DNA of 64,000 bases, from assembly GCA_003586115.2 (NCBI GenBank), contig QVOM02000025.1:41832522-41896521 (forward strand). Direction: 5' to 3'. This document shows, piece by piece, positions 54,705 to 64,000 of this stretch. The position numbers and the translations under genes were made by a program. Below the pieces are notes generated by a model that did no database searches, was not told the origin of the DNA, and worked only from the letters and a program-made list of their open reading frames with translations. Origin of the DNA: Salvator merianae. Taxonomy: Eukaryota; Chordata; Lepidosauria; Squamata; Teiidae. The number at the start of each line of letters is the position of its first letter. Within the stretch, counting starts at the first letter, position 1.

Positions 54705-56780
54705 TAAGAGTTGATGCAGACTTCTTTACAGTAGTTTACCTTCACCCTAATGACCTGTAGGTGATGTAACATCATAAAAAAGAAACTGTGCAACCTGCAA
54801 TTCCAGTTCCTTTCAGGTTGTTTCATCCTGACATCAGGAGCTTGCTCTGTTTTTCTTCTGGTGGCTGAAATCTGCAGATTCGGTTTCTTTTTCATATTCT
54901 GTGGTCTTGGAATCTCATTTCTAACACCCTACATTGTCCAGGCTTGCCCAACAACACAGCTTTCCATATCCTGCCCGTTGGCAGTCAGTATCATAGAGAG
55001 ATAGCTGCTCATTGCCCATGTGCCCATGTGCTCACGTACTCATTCCTCTTTTTTTCCATAGGGAGGTTGCACACCCATTTTGGGCTAGGAATTCAGCTTT
55101 CAGCCTGCTCAATCTCATTGGGAATTCAGCGTTTTGTTTTGGGCAAGTCAGTGATGTGGAAGTTACTCAGTAGCAGCTTTTCAGTGGTGTTACCACTTCA
55201 TCAGTTGATTCAGACTGATAGCCTCCACATTTGGCTTAATGGAGGCTCAAGATAGCTGCTTTTTCTTCATGGTGGCCAACCTGACATTAGTTTAATCTGT
55301 CCAGCAGCCTCTTCCCAAATTGGAAAGGGATCTCAGCAGTGCTTGTTTTTTTCTCTACCTGCAGTGACACCACTCCAGTATTTCTCTTGGAAAAGCTATG
55401 AGCTTCCTACCTTTGTTTCTGGCTTGATTGATAGATATTTTGGCAGCACTTGTTGTCTGGACACCTATAGCACCTCTGTTCCATCCCCTTCCTCAAAGAG
55501 AGATTGTGAGCTTCCCGTTATTTTTTAAGTTAGTTGGCTGAGCTTTCCCTTGTCCTTATTCTGATTTGCTTTTTATTTTAACTTTCTTCTGCTGCCAAGC
55601 TTTTTCTAGCTCAGAGGCAGAGCATGAAATCAGGCAATTCTGACCATTGTCAAGGCAGTTACAGCTGTTGCCTTGTCCTTGACTGGAGCACAAAGAAGCA
55701 CATATCATTTTGAAGACATTGTAGCGAATACAATTTTGGACATAAATTATGGCCTTGCAAGAGGTTCAGGACCAGCCCAGTTGGGACGCCCCTGAGACTT
55801 CTGCTGTCCCCAAAGTGGGGAAGGGATCAGATCCCTCAGAAAATGAGTTGATGGCACTGTTTTGCACTATCATGAAGTCATGTCTGCTTGTCCTGACAAA
55901 AATGAAGACCAAAAAACTTGATCTCTTTCCTCTCCTTTTTGCTTCATCTTCTGTTTTCTCTCGTCAGTCTATGCATAGGCACCCTAAGTATTCCGAAAGG
56001 TCTAAAAAATCTGAACACAAGCATTATGCAAAGAATACCAAGGGTTCCAAGTGTCCTAGTCACAGATCTCCCTGATTTGTTACATGTAGCCACAGGAATA
56101 ATTTTTTCACAGAATCCAAAAAAAGTGGATGCTTCTCTTATGGAAGAATTAACTGACCCAATGGAGATTGAGGAGTATGTTCACAATGTGAAACCCTTTT
56201 TCAGATGACGGTTCTGTTCTCCTGGATGTAACACAGCAAAAATTGAGTTCCTTCTCTGCTATCTGTGATAAACCATTGTCTGAGGAGGCATAAGAGGAGT
56301 CTCCTGCCATTGATTTTGCTCTATGATTGTTTAGTTCAGAGGATTTTAGTCCATTACTGGAGAAAGTATTGGCTACTTTCAACATGAAAGTGCCTGATGC
56401 CATCCCTCTAGAACTCGCCGCAGAAGCATAGGATTTAATGTTATGCCCTTCCCAGGATAAGTTGATTTCTAAGGCCTTCTTAAACATGATATTGAAGGAG
56501 TGGGAGATTCCAAGCACTCCATGCATATTGATTGCTCTACCTAGGAAGTTTTTTACCTGATCTTTCAGAATATGTTAAGTTTATGATTCCAGCTGTGGAT
56601 GCTTCTGTGACCCAGCTAGTGTTGCATTCAGTCATGCCTAAAGAAGATGCAGTCAACTTGAACAGGAAAATTAAGGCAATTTTACTCTGTGAGTTTGAAC
56701 TTGTGGCCTCTAGCTCTCAGAGCAACAGCTAATTAAGGATGTGCTGAACTTGCTTTCTCTAACAGCTCTAGCTCTATTCA
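54705..56780 (+). mobile_element. Retroelement 5' part with gag-like ORF remnants, possibly DIRS-type
   Basis: The left end (CACCCTAATGACCTGTAGGT, then TCCTTTCAGGTTGTTTCATC and CTGAC at about 54750-54835) is similar to the left inverted repeat of 6093-6934. Downstream, the frame 55749-56075 starts MALQEVQDQPSWDAPETSAV with a Lys/His/Ser-rich end. Later pieces read FLNMILKEWEIP (about 56470-56505), then IPAVDASVTQLVLHSVMPKE and DAVNLNRKIKAILLCEFELV (56585-56705). The EW.P / P.VDA.V..L / P.EDA..L..K.EA pattern is what I know from vertebrate DIRS-type Gag. No RT or tyrosine recombinase follows before 57000, so it is truncated. A right inverted repeat was not found. Assignment is tentative. Confidence 0.45.
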
Positions 56781-57679
56781 GCTTCACTACCGTACTCATG
56801 AATAGAACCGCAAAGTGGGGAACGTGCCTGCTTTCTCCACTCTTTGTTGCTCCATTATTGTCCCCTTAGTGGGCAGGCCCTGCAGCACATGATGGTGCAT
56901 GTATATGTGACATTATTGCGCATGCACAGGGAGCCAGATGGTTTTACATAATGTGCTTCTAAATTTTAAATTTAGAAATTTGCATCTTACATATGCTTGC
57001 TTAGTAGTGAGTTGCTTTGAACAGCTTCTTGAACTATGTGCATACGGTTACACTGTTAAGATTCAAACAAATGTTTCACTCTTTTCAAAATTTCTTCTAA
57101 AATTTCATTACTAGAAACATCAAAATAAAGAGACCTCTAGGAATGCTACTTGCTTTTAAGAGTTGTAACTGTTTCAATTAGCAAATAAAGTTTCACTTGG
57201 AAGGTCATTATGAGAGTGTGGACAGTATGTGTACAACATTTTTGTTACTGGCATCTTTACCTGCCATTTCAATCCCAAAGAAAAATATCCATGCATCTAA
57301 AACGACATGTCTGAAGAACAGTAAGACTTATTCGATAATTCAGTTCTTTGTGCAAGCACAGGATTTTGCTTTTCCATATGAAGGATGTAATTTTATTACA
57401 TTGAGATAATATATTGCTGTAGGTATTGAACTGACAGTTATTAACTTGAATTGATTCTATATTGATTGTATGTTCAATTTAAATGCACACTATTTTGTAA
57501 ACTATAAATAGTACTGTGTGAGGTAAATGATAAAATGGTAAGCATGATGTTAAGTGGTCATCGGATTTAACCATGCTTTAAAAATGCATGCAGGATAGTC
57601 AGGGCTGAACTTTGAGGATCTGATATATTTATATACTCATTTAAAAAATCATCATGAAATACAATTATGTAAACAGTGG

Positions 57680-58620
57680 ATGAAAAGAGATTATTTATAC
57701 TGGGAAGACGGGTGAAAACAAATGTCTTCAGTAGGTGCCTAAAATATATGATTGTAGTCTCTTCACAAGCATTGGAAGAGAGAGTATTTTAGAGGGTAGG
57801 TGCCACAGCAGAAAAGACCCAACTGCAAATAACTTCATGGTCTTCTGGATCTCCAGGCAGCCTACAGGTAGGTGTCTCACACTTGCCTTGAGTCTTCTGG
57901 CAAATGAGGATTACAAGCTCTCCTAGAAAGCCAAGACTCCAGTAAGGCCTTCTAGAAAGTGGATCGACACACGTCTGTATACTTGGCCTTCTGAAATAAC
58001 TTGCTGTTTATTGCAGGAAGACCTAGGTAAGTGCAACGTTTCTATTGGTGGGCTAATTGGAGATCCAGAGGACTGCGTGAGTACCAGGAGGCCAAGTCTG
58101 TCCCAGCAAATATTTCCAGCATGCAGAGGCAAGAAGTGGGGAGGTTGAACCAGCCAAACTGGTTTGTTGCAAATAAGTGGGATTCAGCTTGCTATTAGAC
58201 TGAGCTCTAGGGGTAAGTCCAACAGTGAACTTCATAAGCCCCAGATGTTTGCAGAAAACACATTTGGCACATCTCTGTAGCTTCTGAGGGTGGTGGCACT
58301 GTCAAGAAGACCTCTTTGGCTGATCTTAATACATAGGCATAACTATGGGGAATATTTGGTTCCAAGTTATTTAAGCCTCTATAAGGGAATGTTGAAACCT
58401 TGAATTGAATTTAATAACAAATTGGCAATATGCCTATGAGCAACAGTTCCCAACAATAGCTTTATTTTTGCATTCTGCACTAGTTGCAATTTCTGTACCA
58501 TCTTCAAAGGCAGCCCTACATACAGTCTAGTCTGAAAGTTATCAGAGTGTAGATTAGGAGAACCAAATGATCTCTGACCAGAGAAGGCTATGAGCCAGCA
58601 GGAGAAGGAAGTAGGCATTC
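57680..58620 (-). mobile_element. L2-like LINE 3' region, degraded
   Basis: The plus-strand text TTTTAGAGGGTAGGTGCCAC then AGCAGAAAAGACCC (about 57788-57825) and the minus-strand frame 58618-58379 with TRLYVGLPLKMVQKLQLVQN then AK are the post-RT end of an L2-like element (compare 34400-34663). The middle (about 57960-58200) does not match and may be an insertion. Confidence 0.6.
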
Positions 58621-59950
58621 GTGCCCACTACTGCATCCTGAGCCTCAAGGAACAGAGATGTATTCAGAAATCCATCATATAATGTACCAATCTCTTTCAG
58701 AGAACTGCAATCCCAGATGAGTAATTTATTTTTGCTGCCATCACTGCCATATGATAGGCACAGTAATGTACTCTAACCTGTGTTTGGTCACACTTAGGGT
58801 TAAGACCATGTGCTCTAACCATCAACCATCCTGCTTCATCACCCATACTCTCTTAAACACCAAGGTGATCCACAGGTTCCATAAAAACATTGAGGGCATT
58901 TCTGAGCAATCGTGTGATGTCTCTGCTCATCTCATGATTCCAGAGGAAGATCAGAGTATTAACAGGAGTGTCATCCGTGCCAACCAGAAAATTTCCCATT
59001 GTTTCCAGGGATTCCATACGGCTCTAAAGGCAGACCATCTTAGTAGGTCCCTCATCCCAGCACAGAGCAACAGGAGGCTTATTACCAGCCAGCCTCATTA
59101 ATGGTTCCTTATTAATTCTCTCTGTAACAAAGCCAAAGTGAAGAGTATGTCCAGCTATGTGTATTGGACTTTTATATATCAGGACAGTGCCATGGAAGCC
59201 ATGAAAATCTGGGCTGGACCACAGGAGGCCACTTTAGCATTGCTACTGAAATCCCTCAGTACTGCTATGAAAGGAGCCTCTATTACTACATATGTAATGG
59301 TATCGCCAACCTAGACAGGGAGTCTGCTGAGCAGCAAGATGGGTGGTTCAGAAGCAGCATCCCAATTTCAGGAATAATCTTAAAAATTGTTTGCAGAAAA
59401 GATTGGCCATGGAGTCATTTGTCTGCAGCAGTGTTCCACTTAGTACTCTGAAAGACAGAATTGGGTGAGGAAAGGCCAGACCAGGTATGGTCTCAGATAT
59501 GATTACCAAGTTAGTCCCTTCATCCATCATTAATAGTTTTCCATTGCTTTCTTCTGGGGAGATGCTGGAGAGGAAAACAGCAATTCCCTGCTTTCCAGGT
59601 AATTTGCTCCACTGTTAAGCTTATAGCTACACATGGATAAGGAATAGACAATAGACTATAAATATCCTGGAAAAGAGCAGGGGATTGAATATCAGACAAA
59701 GAGAGCATCATGACTCAGTTCCTAGAGCAATCCATAGGAAAATGTGTTCTCATACCAGGATGGCAGTGTCACAGCCAGACATAAAATCATAGTAACCAAG
59801 AATTGAGGATGTAGGTTTCTGGTATTCCTTTGGAAACAACCTGAGGCAGTTAACAACAAATAAGCAATGCATATACGGTGGACAGCACCCCCAAGAGGAC
59901 TAGACCCACCAGTCCAAGCTATCAATTTAGATCCAATTTATCTATCAGTT
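58621..59950 (-). mobile_element. Probable upstream part of the same or another LINE, unassigned
   Basis: Open frames on both strands (116 aa plus at 58751-59101, 95 aa plus at 59164-59451, 60-67 aa minus) carry no motif I recognise. Position directly upstream of the L2-like end in element orientation suggests RT-domain relic, but no YxDD or FD block could be located. Confidence 0.3.
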
Positions 59951-61517
59951 ATAGCAATCGATTGGTTTCCTTTCCCTCCCCAATTCCTTTAATCCAACAT
60001 CAGTTAGGCTGTCAAATGAATTGCTGACAGACCCCTCTAACTACAATCTGTTCACAACCTTTTAGGTTAAATTTTGAGTGGCAAGGAAAGGAAATTTAGA
60101 TCTCAACCATGGTATTGATTCTCTTTCCCATTTATCCTCTTTTCACAAAATATATCATCTACCACCTCTAGTGATCTGTTGTTAGTGCCTCTTCTCTCAG
60201 AAGTGAAAGAAAGTAAACAGAAGATGAACCACTAATAGCATTTCATAAAGGAAAGTATATGCTTCAAAGACTCCACCCTCAGGCTGTCTCCATATGTTCT
60301 TACCTGATATATGCTATGTTCATGGAGAGGCTCTAGCATCATTGAAATCATTATTAACTAACATAATTTATGTGGGCATAGCATTAGAAATTATCTTCTG
60401 GACTATTAATCATAATTTTTTTTAATTTTTATAATCTAGCCTTTTTTTGGGGAAGTAGCAGCCAAAAAAAAAATAGAACAAGCTAAAATACTAAAAATAC
60501 AGATTAAAAAACAGTACAAACAAAAAGGGGGAAAACATACTACTAAAGTTCTCAGTGCTACACAAAAGCATGGAGGAGTTAAGAATAAATATGTGTCTGA
60601 GCTTTATCACTGAAGAATTTAATCCTGAGTGTAGCTGCAATGCACCTTTGGGAAACTTCTTCATAGCTACTCTTGGGTAACAGTAAATTCAAGAGCCAGC
60701 TTAATGATTTTCCCCAGAATAGTTTTAAAAGAAAACTGAGGGGAAATTCTGTACCTGCATGAATTGCTGTTTCCTTGTGAATTAATCTCCAAGCCTCTCT
60801 TTGAACTCAAGAAAGTTTAAAAAGCAGTTTGGCAGTCTCTGGAAACATCTTCTGAAAAGGAAACTCTGTTTTAAAAATTCAGGTACCCATTTGGATCTTA
60901 ATTAGGTTCCATCCCAGAAGTCTAATATATCTTTAAATAAGGCTGCAAATGAAATTTATTAAAACTTCAAATGAATTATTTCATTGCTTTCTTTTTAAAT
61001 CCGTTTTCCTACTCTTCTCTTTTAAGTCTGTTACTGACACTCCTTGTATTTTGCCCGTCAATTTCTATGGTACTTAAATTATTTACTCTTTAATGAATAG
61101 TACTAAAATGAAAGTTCATTGAATGCTGCTACTACCCAAAAAGTTTTTTTTCCTTCAAAGCTTCATAAGATATTAGAAATCTTCATCAGATTCTTGTTAA
61201 ACTGAATAAACTGTCGGACAGACAAATTTACTTCATTTCTTAGCAAAGGAGTTTGTGTCTTAGAGATATCCCTTTAAGTGAAAATTCAGTTGTTATTTAT
61301 AGGATAATCGTACTGTTAATTGTCTGCTCAGATGAAAGACTAGTTTTAAGAAAATAAGGTTTTAATGATCTGGCTAAGCCTGATGCTTTTGAAGGCCCTG
61401 TGTTGTAAATTCACAACTTGGCACAGGCAAGGTTGTGGCCCTAAAGTAACAATAACTGAATTAATGCAGTCATTGATACAGTATTTCAAGGAGGGATCTA
61501 AACAGAACTAATTTAAT

Positions 61518-61901
61518 TCAGGATGAAGAAAATGAATTAAAACACACTCTATTAGATAGCATGCCAATGATGCGTATGCAGATAGCGGGAAATAGATATG
61601 GGCTGGTAAAATTCAATTGTGCTTGTGCTGTGGCTCCAGCAAACTCCAATGACATAATGGTGGCAAGTGTCTGGTGGATGTCCACCCCTTCCCCATCAGC
61701 ACTAAGCACAGTTGGTGGTGGAAAGACTGGGAGCATCTCCAATCGGCCAGTGGCAAGGGCATCCAAAAACACCACCAAAGGGTCATGTTCCACAGCTATG
61801 ATAACAGAAGTGTGCCTAAAGTCCTCCAGCAATGTGTCAGCCACACAAGTGGCTAAACTTTGGCAAGGACTGCCAGTCCCCTGAGCTGTCAACCACTGCA
61901 C
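61518..61901 (-). other. Unrecognised 127-codon open frame (GTG at its upstream edge)
   Basis: A stop-free minus-strand stretch in otherwise stop-rich intron. It reads, in part, VADTLLEDFRHTSVIIAVEH, then DPLVVFLDALATGRLEMLPV and FPPPTVLSADGEGVDIH. The opposite strand is also open for 107 codons, and the region is GC-richer than its flanks. I recognise no family, see no ATG-initiated start and no splice sites. It could be a transposon relic, an old retrocopy or chance. Confidence 0.3.
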
Positions 61902-63586
61902 CAGTAATGAAGAATGCCAAATCTCAGCAGTCTGTCAATGCAAACACTCCTCTTCTCACTAATCTGTCTTCAGTAATTGTGCTAATTGCCATAGCTCAAT
62001 TACACTGGAAACAGGTTTTAGTGATTTGATTAAAACCATATTAAAGGGACCTTGTGCTGCTATGTGCTTTGTGCACTGCAACTTCCATAATCTATTTCAA
62101 CTCTCGGTAAATTTAGCATGTAGATAGCCCCTCAGATGGGTATTTGGGCAGTTGGACCCAAATGAAGTGCTGTCCATCAGCACTGACAGATCACCAGAAG
62201 ATGGAGCCACTGCTCTGCTATCTGTAACGTTTTAGTGGCATGGAATTGTCAAGTGACATATACTAGTAGGATTTCACCCGATCCTCTAAAGCTTCAAAGT
62301 CTCTAGGTAGGTTCTTAGTCTGGATGCAACTAGGCTGAGGCTGCTTGTCTCTTTACCCCCATGTTGTTTCCATTACTCAATATAATTTCATGCATCTTGT
62401 TATCTTGACATCCTACATAGCAAGGTCATCTATTTTAAAGATTTATAGTTAACCCATCAACAAAGTTCCCAAACCAACTTGCAAATCAGAAATATACAAT
62501 AAGAAAAAAATCATAAATTAAAACTGCTAACTCTAGTAAACTTAGTGGGAGCAGCAACACCAAAATCAGGTGAAATCGGGTGAAGCAAATTGAATGAAAG
62601 GCCTGAGTGAATATCAAGAGCTTTGCTTGGTGGTACTAAAATGACACCAGAATAAGTTTTGTCCTCTAGTGCTTAATCTTCTAAAGATTTACTGAGCAGA
62701 ATTGTTTTTCTGACATTATAGTTGTATACAGTCTCTCTTGTACCAATCTGATAGTTAGTTTCTCTTTCATGGGCTCAGTCAGTAAAATAGAAGGATATCT
62801 TAGTTCCTGATAGCATATATTAGCTTGCTTGTTTACATGTGACTATTAATAAAGCTGGCAAAATGAACTTCACTCTGTTTTGTATAGAATTTTGTTACAT
62901 AAATAATGATTAAAAGAAATACACATCAGATAATGGTATTTCTTTTTAATATACTGCTATATTTTTATTGTCCTTTTTAAATGTGAAAATTTGTTATGAA
63001 GCTATTACTAATAAAATCAAGGTTGTAATCCCCAAACTATGAAATCTTATCATTTGAAAAGTTTGTGTGCATATTAAAGCTATCTTAAGCATGTATGCGC
63101 CGTGTGTTGTTGTTGTCTTGCTTTTTTGTTCTAGAAAAAAAATGTACACATGATTTGATTTCTGTGCGTTACTAACATTTCTTACTTAATAACAAGAATC
63201 TTTGTGTCTGTTGTGTCTCTCTGTCGGTCACAGTCATAATCGCAAGGGTATGAGAACTGGAACACTATATACATGCTAAGAAGGTTGTAGGAAAATGCAT
63301 GTAGATTTTAAAAATGCATTCTATTTATACAAGTCATTCATTTCTAATTGCCTTGATTACTGCAGTCTCTATGAAGCTAGACATTTCAACTATAATATAT
63401 TTGTATTTTCCTTTTTTTAAGTCCTGTCAACCTTTTAAACAAATACTTTCTGATCTCCCATAACTAAATTAATGTAAGAAAGCAAATGGAATATAAATTG
63501 AAACTGAAGTACTGAATTCAGAGTAGAGTATTTTTTTTCTTTCCTTTTAGTTTTTTGTTACTATTGAACCACCTCATAAATAAATT

Positions 63587-63616
63587 GAAAATAAATAAAT
63601 AAATAAATAAATAAAT
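63587..63616. repeat. (AAAT)n microsatellite
   Basis: Seven uninterrupted AAAT units following an ATAAATTGAAAATAAAT lead-in. It may be the tail of an L2-like LINE or an independent simple repeat. Confidence 0.85.
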
Positions 63617-64000
63617 GGTCTAAATGAGGAAAGATTTAGGGCACTGCCCTACTTCTCTTATCCCACCACGATGCATTCCTGTGTTGGGCAGGGATAGCAT
63701 GCAGTCCCTGCTTCGCCAGCCTGATCATTCCTCTGCATGCAGTTTTTTGTTGCCTGTGGCTACCAGGTGAGTCCTTAAATAAAAGTCTCTTGACAATCCG
63801 TTTTAAATAGAGTTTAGGGCTGTATTGTATCCAGTAGATTAAAGTGTAATAAATAATGTGCACAACATGTTACTGAGTATGTCTCCGTTTTATCTAAAGA
63901 TTTTTTAGTTTAGTTTCCGATACAGTGTGAACAATAGAAAATTACATATGCTTTCTATCATACTGTGGCTGAACAAATATGCCATATAGACATGTCAGAT

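Larger units (their letters stand above)
52023..64000 (+). other. TTC29: TTC29 intron 4, 5' part (runs off the window)
   Basis: Begins with the GTACGTAA donor. No further exon that continues the TTC29 frame (one leftover base, TPR helix B) was found, so exon 5 is beyond 64000. It contains the repeats listed separately. The stretches 59950-61500 and 62040-63580 are AT-rich with no supported feature. Confidence 0.75.

Noticed and set aside
54944..55255. 103-codon plus frame as a new exon of TTC29
   Set aside because: No acceptor/donor pair in the required phase and no TPR pattern. It lies in the retroelement leader upstream of the gag-like ORF.
56932..56960. CpG/TGCGCATGCACAGG string as an NRF1 promoter site
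   Set aside because: A single TGCGCATGCACA is close to an NRF1 site, but no other promoter element, ORF or CpG density supports a promoter here, and it abuts a transposon relic.
1..64000. tRNA, rRNA, snRNA genes or a CRISPR-like array
   Set aside because: Scanned by eye on both strands. The only tRNA-like heads belong to MIR-type SINEs, and no spaced direct-repeat array exists.

Overview
The window looks like AT-rich, intron-dominated DNA of a vertebrate, most likely a squamate reptile. Pointers are a BovB (RTE) LINE relic, CR1 tails, many L2-like LINE pieces, MIR-type SINEs, Harbinger and hAT elements with recognisable target-site duplications, and a Gypsy-type gag. All family calls come from reading the sequence against known protein and repeat signatures; no database was searched.

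Only one host gene can be supported: the 5' coding part of TTC29 (tetratricopeptide repeat protein 29, a sperm-flagellum/axoneme protein) on the + strand. Four coding exons with consensus splice sites join in one continuous frame and give the first 194 residues: 7755-7843, 10818-10901, 38717-38940 and 51837-52022. The introns are about 3.0, 27.8 and 12.9 kb, and a fourth runs off the right edge. The promoter and any 5' UTR exon lie upstream of an acceptor at 7747-7748, either in the left 7.7 kb or outside the window. The rest of the protein, with most of the TPR array, is beyond 64000.

Layout. 1-1340: 5' part of a CR1/L2-type LINE (- strand) with a broken ORF1 esterase. 1935-3516: Harbinger-type element A. 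6093-6934: element with long inverted repeats. 7451-7665: CpG-rich hAT MITE just before TTC29 coding exon 1. Intron 1: BovB. Intron 2: a second hAT MITE that is one long hairpin, a gag-only LTR retrotransposon (14099-17881, - strand), CR1 and SINE pieces, an X-box-like site next to an AAGATGGCG motif, and two copies of one APE-type LINE family, one of them split by an L2-like insertion. Intron 3: CR1, MIR, a 1.5 kb antisense L2-like reverse transcriptase and Harbinger-type element B with a CRE/GC-box/CCAAT cluster. Intron 4: MIR, L2-like pieces, and a degraded gag-like ORF set of possible DIRS type.

No tRNA, rRNA, CRISPR or bacterial-style operon features were seen. Apart from TTC29, almost every long open frame falls in a retroelement relic or is a chance frame. 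The more interesting signals are transposon structure and possible transposon-derived regulatory sequence around and inside TTC29.
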